Assembly: GCA_035533755.1 (NCBI GenBank)
Contig: DATLTC010000051.1
Location: 1-64,000 of the forward strand
DNA: 64,000 nucleotides
Direction: 5' to 3'
Source: Gemmatimonadaceae bacterium
GTDB lineage: Bacteria > Gemmatimonadota > Gemmatimonadetes > Gemmatimonadales > Gemmatimonadaceae
Program-made: the position numbers and the translations under genes
Shown here: positions 49,612-58,435 of the stretch, piece after piece
How positions within the stretch are numbered: the stretch's first letter is position 1
Layout: each line of letters begins with the position of its first letter
Notes under the pieces: model-generated
What the model saw: only the letters and a program-made list of their open reading frames with translations
What the model was told of the DNA's origin: nothing
The model's database searches: none

Positions 49612-50538
49612 TCAGACCGGCCGCTTCACGCCGGCCACGATCGTCTTCTTCGCCGGCGCCATGTCGCCCAGCAACCAGGCGTCGAAGTCGAACACCCACG
49701 GCTTGCCGCCGGCGCGGGCCCAGACGCCGCTCTTCGTGGAATCGACCGTGACGTCGAGCAGCGGCGTCGCGCCCTTGCCGAACAGTTGGACGCGCGCCGT
49801 GGGGCGCGCGAAGCTCGCCGAGTCGGCCTGCGCCGCGGTGGCGAAGCCCGATGCCACGAGCGGATCGTACCGGTTGAGCAGCGCCACCACGGCCGACGAA
49901 TCCGCCGCCGCGCCCCCGGCCACCTTCCACCCCTTGCCGGCGCGCAGCAGCGTGTACGCCTCCCGGCCGCGCGACACCACGATCTTCATCACGCTCGCCG
50001 GCGCCACCGACGCGACGGTCTTGTCGCGCCAATCGTCCAGGCCGTGCGACAGCGCCTCGACCAGCGATCCGTGAAGCGCGTACACCCGATCCTTGCCCGA
50101 CCGGCGCACGTAGAGCGCCGTGCCGTCGGTGGTCCGATGCCCGCTGACCAGATCGAGCAGCGTGCCGCCCTGGCCGGCGACGCGCACGCGCTGCCCGCTG
50201 TCGGCGCTCACTCCCATCGCGCCGTGCGACGCGCGGCTCTCGGCGGCGAGTTCGCTCCACGTCGTGGTATCGGCCAGCGCGCCGAGCAACTGCCGCACGT
50301 CCGCCGCCACCGCCCGATGGCCGTTCACGCGCCACGTCTTGTCCGCGGCGCGGGCCAGCGTCGCCGTATCGCGCGCCGTGGTGAGGGCGATCGTGTCCAC
50401 CGCCGCGGTGTCGATCTTGGCCAGCGCGAGCCCCGCCGGCCGGTCGGCGCCATGGTGCCTGGCAAAGGCCAGGACGCCCCACGCGATCACCGCCACCGCC
50501 AGCAGCCCTGCCAGGCGCACCAGTTGCTTGTTGGTCAT
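49612..50538 (-). CDS. DUF4340 protein, accessory of a Gld-type ABC system
   Basis: A 308-residue protein with one N-terminal helix (about 6-25) and a periplasmic beta-rich repeat region typical of DUF4340 (KTWRVNGHRAVAADVRQLLGALADTT, and a second copy about 180-250). DUF4340 genes regularly follow GldG-like genes. Its ATG overlaps the stop of the GldFG fusion (ATGA), so it is the third cistron of the operon. Its role is unknown; a solute- or complex-binding subunit is inference. Confidence 0.88.
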   Translation of the reverse strand: MTNKQLVRLAGLLAVAVIAWGVLAFARHHGADRPAGLALAKIDTAAVDTIALTTARDTATLARAADKTWRVNGHRAVAADVRQLLGALADTTTWSELAAESRASHGAMGVSADSGQRVRVAGQGGTLLDLVSGHRTTDGTALYVRRSGKDRVYALHGSLVEALSHGLDDWRDKTVASVAPASVMKIVVSRGREAYTLLRAGKGWKVAGGAAADSSAVVALLNRYDPLVASGFATAAQADSASFARPTARVQLFGKGATPLLDVTVDSTKSGVWARAGGKPWVFDFDAWLLGDMAPAKKTIVAGVKRPV

Positions 50539-52775
50539 GCCGCTTCTCCCGCCGCCGCGGCCAGCGGCCGATAGGGTTCCCGCGTCTTCCGCCGCCGGCG
50601 CTCCATCACCATCAGGCCCGCCACCATGATCAGCACCGGCACGCCGATCACGTTGGCGTACTTCACGCCATTGCGCGTGGCCGCGCTGGTGAATGCCAGC
50701 GTGGGCGGGCTGCGGTCCTTGGACCGGATGGAGATCAGCGCGTCGTCCTGCGACAGCCAGTCCACGGCGTTGAGCGCGAACGTGAGGTTCTCCGGCGAGT
50801 GCTGCTCGATGCGATCGGAGATGAAGTCGGTGTTGCCCACCACGATCAGCCGGCCGGGCGCCGGCCCCTTGCCCTCGGCCCTGGGCACCACCTGCACGGC
50901 GAGCAGCCGCGTGCCCAGGCTGTCCTGCGGGAAGGTGCGCGAGGGATCGATGGACGTCGCGCCGCTCGCGATGCCCGCGTCGCGGCTCGACACGAACAGC
51001 GGCGTGATCGTCTCCGCCGCCTGCTTGGCGCCCGTCGTGTCCACGCTGCTCGCCCAGGTGAGCATGATGTCGCTCACGTCCTGCGCCGCCACCGCCCGGC
51101 CCACGGGCTGCGCGTGCACGAAGAACGGATACCGCGTGAGCACCTGCCCCACCGACGACGGCACCGGGATGATCTCGTTGGACGCGAGATCGTACACCAT
51201 GTTGGCGGGAATCGACACGCCGAACGGCGCCAACAGCGCGTTCCACGCCACCGGCTGCGGCATCGCCATCGGCATCTGCGGCGACGGCAGCATGCCGCTG
51301 GTCATCACGAGCGCGCTGCCACCGCGGGCCAGGAACGCGGCATACCGCGCGCGCGCCGCAGGGGGCAGCGAGTCGGGGCCGCCGATGAGGATCACCGTCT
51401 TCACGTCCGCCGCCGGTTGCGCCGTGTCGGCCAGGGTGAACGGACGCACGTCGTACGACTTGGACAGTTCGTGCTGGAAGTCGTTGAGCGACGCATCCGG
51501 GCCGCTCGACGCATTGACCAGCCCCACCACGGGTTTGTTGGCGCGGGTCAGCGAACGGATCGCCGCCGCCAGCCGGTACTCCAGGTCGCTGGTCCGGCTC
51601 ACGAACGGAATCGTGGCCGTCTTGCCCTGGTACTGGATGGCCAGGCCCAGATAGCCCTGCTTCACCTGCAGCGAGGCGTTGCCCACCACGTTGAACTGCA
51701 CGGGCGCGATGCCCAGCGCCTGGGCGTCGTTGGCGGCGCTCTTGTTGCGGCTCGGATCCTGCGCCACCACGCGAATCTTGCCGTGCCCCGCCGACCGGAT
51801 GTCGCTCAGCAGGTCGTCCACGTCGCGCTTGAGCAGCGAGATGCTCGCCGGCAGTGCGTCGGACGCGAATTCCTTGATCGTGACGATGTCGTCCAGGTGG
51901 CCCACGATCTGCCGCGTGCCGGACGACAGCGTGTACTCGTGCCCCGGCGTGAGATCCAGGCGGCCGTCGATGTAGCTGCCGAGCAGGTTCACCACGATCA
52001 CGATCGCCGTCACGAGGCCGACGCCCAGCCGCAGGCGGCGCCGCGTCTCGCCCGCCCGCGCCAGCTTACGGCCCAGCAGCGCCCCGTACGCCAGCGCCAG
52101 GAACACGCCGGCCAGCGAGAAGAAGTAGACCGCGTCGCGCAGATCGATCACGCCGCGCCCGATGTTCTGGAAGTGCGACAACACGCCCACCCGCGCCGCG
52201 ATCGCGCCCAGCGTGGGCGGCAATCCGACGATGAGCGGATCGAGCCCGAACAGCGTGAGCACGAACATCACGGCCACGGCGAGGATGAACGCCGTGATCT
52301 GGCTGCGTGTGAGGCTCGACGCCCACACGCCCACGCCGGCCAGCCCCATCGCCAACAGCGCCGCGCCGGCGTACTGGGCCACGATCGGCCCCCACTGCAC
52401 CCGGGCGCCCAGCATCAGCCCCACCGGAACCGGCAGCGTGAGCGCCAGCCCGATCCACAGGAACAGTACCGCCCCCGCGAACTTGCCCAGCAGCAACTCC
52501 AGCTCGGTCACCGGCTGCGCCAGCACCAACTCCAGCACGCCGCTCCGGTTGTCCTCGGCCAACGTGCGCATGGCCACCGCCGGCACGAAGAACAGGAACA
52601 TCCACGGCAGCAGATCGAACATCGAGCGCAGACTGGCCACGCCCAGCAGATACGCGTTGCGGAAGTACAGGAAGTTGTTGACGGCCACGAACACCACCAG
52701 CAGCACGTAGCCCGTGGGGTGGTCGAACAGCGCCTTCACCTCGCGGCGCGCGATCGTCCAGATGCGCGCCATCAT
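50535..52775 (-). CDS. GldF-GldG fusion: ABC-2 permease joined to ABC-auxiliary domain
   Basis: A 746-residue membrane protein. Residues 1-245 are a GldF-type ABC-2 permease with six helices (FDHPTGYVLLVVFVAVNNFLYF, DNRSGVLELVLAQPVTELEL). Residues about 265-720 are a GldG-type periplasmic ABC_transp_aux domain (LDLTPGHEYTLSSGTRQIVGHL; GGPDSLPPAARARYAAFLARGGS), ending in a last helix and basic tail (MERRRRKTREPY). The two are separate genes in Flavobacterium. GldAFG was first linked to gliding there, but homologs occur in non-gliding bacteria. ATGA overlaps at both ends couple it to the ATPase and DUF4340 genes. Confidence 0.9.
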   Translation of the reverse strand: MMARIWTIARREVKALFDHPTGYVLLVVFVAVNNFLYFRNAYLLGVASLRSMFDLLPWMFLFFVPAVAMRTLAEDNRSGVLELVLAQPVTELELLLGKFAGAVLFLWIGLALTLPVPVGLMLGARVQWGPIVAQYAGAALLAMGLAGVGVWASSLTRSQITAFILAVAVMFVLTLFGLDPLIVGLPPTLGAIAARVGVLSHFQNIGRGVIDLRDAVYFFSLAGVFLALAYGALLGRKLARAGETRRRLRLGVGLVTAIVIVVNLLGSYIDGRLDLTPGHEYTLSSGTRQIVGHLDDIVTIKEFASDALPASISLLKRDVDDLLSDIRSAGHGKIRVVAQDPSRNKSAANDAQALGIAPVQFNVVGNASLQVKQGYLGLAIQYQGKTATIPFVSRTSDLEYRLAAAIRSLTRANKPVVGLVNASSGPDASLNDFQHELSKSYDVRPFTLADTAQPAADVKTVILIGGPDSLPPAARARYAAFLARGGSALVMTSGMLPSPQMPMAMPQPVAWNALLAPFGVSIPANMVYDLASNEIIPVPSSVGQVLTRYPFFVHAQPVGRAVAAQDVSDIMLTWASSVDTTGAKQAAETITPLFVSSRDAGIASGATSIDPSRTFPQDSLGTRLLAVQVVPRAEGKGPAPGRLIVVGNTDFISDRIEQHSPENLTFALNAVDWLSQDDALISIRSKDRSPPTLAFTSAATRNGVKYANVIGVPVLIMVAGLMVMERRRRKTREPYRPLAAAAGEAA

Positions 52776-53746
52776 GCCGCCGCCTCCGCGCGTTCCGCCG
52801 CCGGCGCCGCCGCCCCGTCGCCGTGCGTCAGCTGCCGGAACAGATCCTCGAGGCTGCCCGTCTCCTGGTGCAACTCGTAGAGCGTCCACCCTTCGGCCTT
52901 GGCCATCTCGAAGATGTGCGGGCGCAGATCGGTGTCGCCCGACGCCGACACGCTCACCCGCACGCGGCCGCGCGGCGCGTCCTGCACCTCCACGTCGCGC
53001 ACGCCGGAGAGCCCGCTCACCCGGCGGCCCACGTCGGCGCCCGACGCCTCGATCGTCACCCGCACCCCCGCCGTGGCCCGGCTCACCAACTCGTCCACCG
53101 ACCCGTCGGCCACCAGCCGCCCCTGATTGATGATCAGCAGCCGCGAGCAGGTGTGCTGCACCTCGGGGAGCACGTGCGTGGACAGCATCACCGTGCGTTC
53201 GCGTCCCAGATGCGCGATCAGATGGCGGATCTCCACGCGCTGATTGGGATCCAGCCCCTCGGTGGGCTCGTCCAGGATGAGCAGGTCGGGCCGGTGCAGG
53301 ATGGCCGCCGCCAGCCCCACGCGCTGCTTGTAGCCCTTGGACAGCTCGCCGATCGGCCGGTGGAACACGGGCTCGATGCCGGTGGACGCCACGGCTTCGT
53401 CGATCGCGCGCGATCGCTCCTGGCCCGCCAGTTCGCGCAACCGCGCCACGAAATCCAGATACTCGGTCACGAGCATCTCGCCGTACAGCGGGTTGTTCTC
53501 GGGCAGGAATCCGATGCGGCGCTTGGCGTCGCGACCGGCCTGGCTCAGCGGCACGCCGTCGAATCGGATCTCCCCGCCGTCGGGCTCGAAGATCTGCGTG
53601 ATCATCCGCATGGTGGTGGACTTGCCGGCGCCGTTGGGACCGAGAAATCCCACCACCTGCCCGCGATCGACCGTGAACGACACCCCGTCCACCGCCGTCA
53701 GGCCGTCGAAGCGCTTGGACACGCGCTCGAGCGAGAGGAGCGACAT
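52772..53746 (-). CDS. ABC transporter ATP-binding protein, GldA-like
   Basis: A 324-residue ATPase. Walker A GPNGAGKS (36-43), signature LSKGYKQRVGLAAA (instead of LSGGQ), Walker B LLILDEPTEGLDPNQ, His in MLSTHVLPE. A C-terminal regulatory domain of about 90 residues (VRVTIEASGADVGRRVSG) is typical of the ABC-2 group. Starts at ATG 53746 after GAGAGGAG. First gene of a three-gene operon under the promoter at 53801-53829. Confidence 0.94.
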   Translation of the reverse strand: MSLLSLERVSKRFDGLTAVDGVSFTVDRGQVVGFLGPNGAGKSTTMRMITQIFEPDGGEIRFDGVPLSQAGRDAKRRIGFLPENNPLYGEMLVTEYLDFVARLRELAGQERSRAIDEAVASTGIEPVFHRPIGELSKGYKQRVGLAAAILHRPDLLILDEPTEGLDPNQRVEIRHLIAHLGRERTVMLSTHVLPEVQHTCSRLLIINQGRLVADGSVDELVSRATAGVRVTIEASGADVGRRVSGLSGVRDVEVQDAPRGRVRVSVSASGDTDLRPHIFEMAKAEGWTLYELHQETGSLEDLFRQLTHGDGAAAPAAERAEAAA

Positions 53747-53800
53747 GATATCGAATAACTCTGATAAAGGGCCGTGTTGCAATACTTATGGGACCCCATC

Positions 53801-53829
53801 AGTAAAAAAAGTGTCCGCGGTCATGTCAA
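53801..53829 (-). promoter_or_regulatory. Promoter of the GldA/GldFG/DUF4340 operon
   Basis: Minus strand: perfect TTGACA (53824-53829), a 17-base spacer and TTTACT (53801-53806). Transcription would start near 53794, giving an untranslated leader of about 48 bases. The surrounding stretch is unusually AT-rich for this genome. Confidence 0.75.
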
Positions 53830-53868
53830 TCGGCGGCGCCCGCTAGGATTTCATTAGCAACCCGCCGC

Positions 53869-55131
53869 TCAGTTGCTCTTGCCGGCCTTGGCGCGCGAGT
53901 CGAGCCACTGCCGCCAATCGTCGTCGAGCTGGCCCAACGTCCGCGGACCCGCCGCCTGCGCCTCGAGCACGTCGTCCACCGGCTTGCCGCGAAGCTGCGC
54001 GTCCACCATCTGCCCGATCAGCGGCGCGCCTTCGCGCGTCATGAGGAACCGGCCCAGCACGGTGGCTTCGGCCGAGTACATCGCGCCGCCGCGCAGCGCC
54101 TGCGACTCGCCGGCGTTGTTGGGACGCCCGCCGCCGCCGCGCGGCATCCCGCCGCGGCCCATGCCCCCGCGCCCGTATCCGCCACCGTATCCGCCCCCCA
54201 TGCCGCGTCCATATCCGCCGCCGCCCATGCCCCCGAACCCGCCGCCGAATCCGCCGCCGTCGCCACCTTCCCCGCCCTCGCCACCGCGCCCCTCGCCACC
54301 GCGCCCCTCGCCGCCGCGGCCCTCGGCGCCGCCGCGATCCGCGCCCCCGCTCTCGCCGCCTCGCGCGTACTCCGCCTGCGGACGCGGCATCGTAAAGAAC
54401 ATCCGCAGCGGGAACAGCGCGTCCACGTTGGCCGAGATCCGCATCGAGAGCCCGTCCACGGTCTTCTCGTCGGCCGCCAGCGCCGGCACGAGCGTCTCCA
54501 CCCAGCTCGGCACCCGCGGATCGTCCACCAGACCGGTGGCCCCCTGCACCGACGGATGCCCCAGCAGCTGCGACGCCCGCGCCGACAGCCAGGCGCGCAT
54601 CACGCGCTCGGTAGCGTTGGCGCCACCCTGCACCGCGAACCCACCGCCGTAGCCGCGGCCGCCGTTGCCCTCGGGGCGCGACGACGGCTCGATGATCGGG
54701 ATCTCCACCACCGGTTCCACGGAGCCCGGCGGAAGCGGCGGCGCGGGTTGATACGCCGGCGCCTTGGGACCGAAGCTGATCCGGTGCACGGTGACCGCCA
54801 CCTCGGGCGGCGCCTGGCCGAACAGCTGCGAGTACACGAGGCTCTGCCGCGCCACGGCCGAGTCCACGTCGGCGATGTCGCGCTTGGTGAACCCCACCAG
54901 CTCGTAGCCCGGTCCGCGCGACACCCACGTGGTCTCACCCGAGACCATCCGCGTCTCGGCGTGCACCGCGGCCACGAGCGCCGGATTCTGGTCGGGCAGC
55001 CGCGCGCCGCTCGATGCGCACGCCGACACGGTCACCGCGCTCAGGGTCGCGGCGAGCGCGTGACCAAGGTGGCGAACGGGGCGCGGCGGCCTGCGCGACG
55101 CGCGATGGCCGATCGTGAGGGGAGCACGCAT
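53869..55131 (-). CDS. Gly-rich low-complexity lipoprotein
   Basis: A 420-residue exported protein with lipobox VSAC (about Cys38 after an Arg-rich lead). The N-terminal half is ordered (RDIADVDSAVARQSLVYSQLF) and contains paired Val/Pro strands. Residues about 250-325 are nearly pure Gly/Arg/Glu/Met/Tyr, including four GRGGE units encoded by tandem 12-base DNA repeats at about 54280-54330, then GYGRG and GGYG runs. The ordered C-terminus (VLGRFLMTREGAPLIGQMVD) resumes. ATG 55131 has GGAGGA nine bases upstream; another ATG three codons earlier is too close. Function unknown; no partner. Confidence 0.75.
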   Translation of the reverse strand: MRAPLTIGHRASRRPPRPVRHLGHALAATLSAVTVSACASSGARLPDQNPALVAAVHAETRMVSGETTWVSRGPGYELVGFTKRDIADVDSAVARQSLVYSQLFGQAPPEVAVTVHRISFGPKAPAYQPAPPLPPGSVEPVVEIPIIEPSSRPEGNGGRGYGGGFAVQGGANATERVMRAWLSARASQLLGHPSVQGATGLVDDPRVPSWVETLVPALAADEKTVDGLSMRISANVDALFPLRMFFTMPRPQAEYARGGESGGADRGGAEGRGGEGRGGEGRGGEGGEGGDGGGFGGGFGGMGGGGYGRGMGGGYGGGYGRGGMGRGGMPRGGGGRPNNAGESQALRGGAMYSAEATVLGRFLMTREGAPLIGQMVDAQLRGKPVDDVLEAQAAGPRTLGQLDDDWRQWLDSRAKAGKSN

Positions 55132-55237
55132 GGTGGGCATTCCTCCGCCGGAGCGGTGGTCGCGGTTTCAGGGAGTGGTATGACGGTTCCTGATACCGCC
55201 CGTTCCGGCGAAAGTTGCACGGCGCCCCGCGATCGGC

Positions 55238-55717
55238 TTACCGGATCACCCCGTACGACGCCACCGTGCGCGCCGACGTCTCGGTCACCCACACCCGCGC
55301 GCCCACGAGACCCGCCAACTCCGCCGGCACGCCGTTGAGCGCGTGCAGCCCACCGTCCGGCAGCCGCAGCGCCACCCCGGCCCCCGCGCGCTCCACGGTG
55401 CCGTCCCACGCCGGATCCCCGCCGGCGCCCCGCACCAGGAAGTCCTCCACCCGGAACCGTCCGCCCGCCTCGGCCACGCCGCGCACCCAGAGGTCCAACT
55501 GCACGAGACCCCGCATGGCGCCGGGGACGCTGTCCAGTTCCACTCGGCCGTCGGCGGTGCGCAGCACCGCTACCGGCGCCGGGTCGCTGCCCTCGAGCAC
55601 GAACGTGCCCCGCAGCGTGTCGGCCCCGACGGCGGCCGGCACCGCCGCGCTCCCCGGACCGCGCGCATGACACCCGACCGCCGCGGCCAACGCCAGCCCC
55701 ACGATCATGCCGCGCAT
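55238..55717 (-). CDS. Small lipoprotein downstream of the metallopeptidase lipoprotein
   Basis: A 159-residue exported protein with lipobox AVGC (about Cys16). Beta-rich (GTFVLEGSDPAPVAVLRTADGR, GALRGLVQLDLWVRG); reminiscent of small OB or beta-sandwich lipoproteins, family not recognised. ATG 55717 shares one base with the upstream stop (TAATG), so it is co-translated with the peptidase. Ends with TAA at 55238. Confidence 0.78.
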   Translation of the reverse strand: MRGMIVGLALAAAVGCHARGPGSAAVPAAVGADTLRGTFVLEGSDPAPVAVLRTADGRVELDSVPGAMRGLVQLDLWVRGVAEAGGRFRVEDFLVRGAGGDPAWDGTVERAGAGVALRLPDGGLHALNGVPAELAGLVGARVWVTETSARTVASYGVIR

Positions 55718-58290
55718 TACTGGATCCTCGCGATGGCAATGCGCAGGCTCGACGCGGCGGGCCCGCTTCCGCCCGTGCCGAGGAGCGCGAGCGTCTGTCC
55801 CGCCGTGGCGCTGGCCGTGAGTTGGTACATCGCGAACGCGCCGCCGTGAATGCCGGCGTTGTCCACGGCGAACGTCCCCGCCGGCAGCGGCTGCGCCGAC
55901 AACGGGAAGCTCACCGGAAAGTTCGTGGGGAAGTCCACCGACATTCCGGAGTACACGTCGCGCGTGTTCCAGGTGGGGAATTGCACGTCGGCGTTGGACG
56001 CGAACGCGCTCTGCCCGTCCAGATACAACGACAGCACCCAGTGCCCGAGCATCTGATCCACCGACTGCCCTGTGAGCGCCGCGATGCTCGCCGTGCCGGT
56101 GGTGGCGGTGGCCTGCGTGATCCCGCGCAGGAACGCCGCGTCGGACGCGGCATACCGGTCGTCCGCCCAGCGCGAGAACGACCACGCGAGCGAGTAGAAG
56201 TTGAAGTCGTTGTCGGCCACGCGGCCGAACAGCGACGACGCGCCCGGCGCCTGCAGCACCGCATACAGCGTCATGTAGTGCTTGTAGATGCCGTACGGCG
56301 CGCCGGTACACTGCGGGAAGGTGGGGCGCACGTCGCAGTACATCGTGGCCGCATAGCCGGCGTCGCCCTTCCACGCCACGTGGTAGATGTTGTTGCGCAG
56401 CCACACCTCCTCGGCCTCACGCGCCATCCCCTCCTCCAGCCACGACTCCTCGTAGCTGGTGGCGCCATCGGTGAGCCGGGCCCCGAACGACGCGATGTGC
56501 TTGACCTCGTGCACCACGGTCGTCCGGATGGTGCGCAGCCACGAATCGGCGGTGTTGCCCGTGAATCCCGTGCCGGCCACGGTCGGCACCACGGCATAGA
56601 AGAACTCGCCGAAGTTGCTCGACGGATTGTTCACGGAGTCGCGCGCGAACAGATCGCACGAGATCACGAACCCGGCCAGCCCCGTGGGCACCGCCGGCGT
56701 GAACACCATGTCCAGATGCTGGTCGGCATCGGTGTACTGGTCGGTGATCAGCGGATCGCCGAAGTACGCGGAGTCGCTCCGGTACATCGTGGCGTCGAAT
56801 TCCTGGCCCAGGCGCGTGAAGTAGGAGTCCATCGTCCCCGCCAGCGGCGCCGCCACGTCCTCCCACATGATGCTCTTGGTTCCCACGTACACCACCCGCG
56901 CCGTGATCTCCTTGTACGACGCGCAGGTGCTGGTGGAGTTCAGGGTCGTGGTGAATTGGTTCACGCGGAAGACCCGCGTGGCCCCCACCACCGGCACGGT
57001 GGCCAACGCCGGCTGCCCCGCCGCGGCCCGCGCCGCGCGCGCCCCCACGCGAGCGTGCCCCCGCAGCATCGCGTACGCGGCCCGGCTGGCCTCGAGTACG
57101 CGATAGTGCATCGCCGCGCTCTCGGACGGTCCCGCCGCATCGGCCGGGAGAGCGCGCGCTGCCGCCGGCGCCAGCATGCGCTGCCGGATCATCACCGGCG
57201 CCGCACGATCGGCCCCGGCCGCGTTTGCCGCGCCCGCCAGACGGAACGCCGCTGTCGAGGTGGGCGTCTGCAGGTCGTTGAACACACTCACCACGTAGCT
57301 GCCGTTGGACGCCGGCAGCTCCAGGCACGCGAGCTCGCTGGCCGCCGTGATCACCAGCGACCCGCCCACGGCCAGTGTCTCGGGCGTCCCCGCGCGCAGC
57401 GTCTGCGTTCCCGCTCCGCTCTGTCCGCCCACGGTCACCCGCACGGTCGCGGCGTGCGTGGGCGTGCACGGCAGCGTCGACGGCACCGTCACCGTGAGCT
57501 GCACGGTCGAGGCGGCCGTCACCGCCGCGCTCACGCCGTCGATCGTCACCGAATCCGCCGCCGCGGCGGCGCTGAACCCGGTGCCCGCGATCGTGACCGC
57601 CGCTCCCGGCGTCATCACGGCGGGCCCGATCGACGCGATGGTCGGCGCCGAGCCGGGCGCCGCGGCGGTGACGGTGATGGCCGCCGTCCCCGACTGCGCC
57701 TCGCTCGTGGCCGTGATCGTGGTCGTGCCGGCCGCGACCGCGGTCACCAGTCCCGCGGCGCTCACCGTGGCCCGGGTGGCGTCGGACGACGTCCAGGTCA
57801 CCACGCGCCCGGACAGCGCGTTGCCGCTGGCGTCGAGCGTGGCCGCGGTCAACTGCTGCGTGGCGCCGGCAACGAGCGTCGCCGAGGCCGGCGACACGGA
57901 CACCCGCGCCACCGGCACGGGATTGACGGTGAGCGTGGCCTGGCCCTGCCTGCCGCCCGCGGTGGCGATGATGGTCGTGGTGCCGGCGGCCAGCCCGGTC
58001 ACCAGCCCGCCGCTCGTCACCGAGGCCACGCTCGGCGTGCCCACCGACCAGGTCACGGTGCCGGTGGCGATGGATGCGCCGTTCTGATCCGCGCCCGCCG
58101 CCGAAGCGGTGGTGGTGGAGCCCACGAACACCGCCGCCGCCGACAGCGTCACCGATACGGTGGTGAGCACCGGCGTTGGCGGCGGTGTGACCATGCCGTT
58201 GCCGTCGGTCGAGCCGCCCCCTCCGCTACACGATGCAGCGAGCAGGGCCGCGAACAGCCCCGCGAGGGGGCGCCGCCACAGACGAGTCAT
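55717..58290 (-). CDS. Ig-like repeat lipoprotein with an HExxH metallopeptidase domain
   Basis: A 857-residue exported protein. The signal ends in lipobox LLAASC, then SGGGG. Two BIG_2 Ig-like domains (about 40-200; SVTLSAAAVFVGSTTTAS, VSPASATLVAGATQQL) and an IPT/TIG domain (about 215-290) follow, then a linker. The peptidase domain (about 430-760) has HEVKHIAS (His594-Glu595-His598) and a downstream Glu in WLEEGMAREAEE, the gluzincin layout of M30/hyicolysin-like enzymes. ATG 58290 is chosen for its signal peptide; the frame is open upstream. It is followed by a coupled small lipoprotein. Confidence 0.85.
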   Translation of the reverse strand: MTRLWRRPLAGLFAALLAASCSGGGGSTDGNGMVTPPPTPVLTTVSVTLSAAAVFVGSTTTASAAGADQNGASIATGTVTWSVGTPSVASVTSGGLVTGLAAGTTTIIATAGGRQGQATLTVNPVPVARVSVSPASATLVAGATQQLTAATLDASGNALSGRVVTWTSSDATRATVSAAGLVTAVAAGTTTITATSEAQSGTAAITVTAAAPGSAPTIASIGPAVMTPGAAVTIAGTGFSAAAAADSVTIDGVSAAVTAASTVQLTVTVPSTLPCTPTHAATVRVTVGGQSGAGTQTLRAGTPETLAVGGSLVITAASELACLELPASNGSYVVSVFNDLQTPTSTAAFRLAGAANAAGADRAAPVMIRQRMLAPAAARALPADAAGPSESAAMHYRVLEASRAAYAMLRGHARVGARAARAAAGQPALATVPVVGATRVFRVNQFTTTLNSTSTCASYKEITARVVYVGTKSIMWEDVAAPLAGTMDSYFTRLGQEFDATMYRSDSAYFGDPLITDQYTDADQHLDMVFTPAVPTGLAGFVISCDLFARDSVNNPSSNFGEFFYAVVPTVAGTGFTGNTADSWLRTIRTTVVHEVKHIASFGARLTDGATSYEESWLEEGMAREAEEVWLRNNIYHVAWKGDAGYAATMYCDVRPTFPQCTGAPYGIYKHYMTLYAVLQAPGASSLFGRVADNDFNFYSLAWSFSRWADDRYAASDAAFLRGITQATATTGTASIAALTGQSVDQMLGHWVLSLYLDGQSAFASNADVQFPTWNTRDVYSGMSVDFPTNFPVSFPLSAQPLPAGTFAVDNAGIHGGAFAMYQLTASATAGQTLALLGTGGSGPAASSLRIAIARIQ

Positions 58291-58392
58291 GAGCGAGGTG
58301 GTTGGGGGGGAGAACACCGTCGAGCGCTCACCGGCCAATGTACGGCCGCCGGCCGGTTCCGGCCAGACCGCATACCATAATAAATAACTCAT

Positions 58393-58431
58393 GATCCGGC
58401 GCCGGGCCCCGAAAGGGCCCGGCGCCGGATC
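58393..58431 (-). terminator. Perfect 17-base hairpin ending the acyl-CoA dehydrogenase gene
   Basis: GATCCGGCGCCGGGCCC (58393-58409) pairs exactly with GGGCCCGGCGCCGGATC (58415-58431) around the loop CGAAA. It lies just past the dehydrogenase stop and, on the minus strand, is followed by an AT-rich stretch. Confidence 0.88.
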
Positions 58432-58435
58432 ACCG

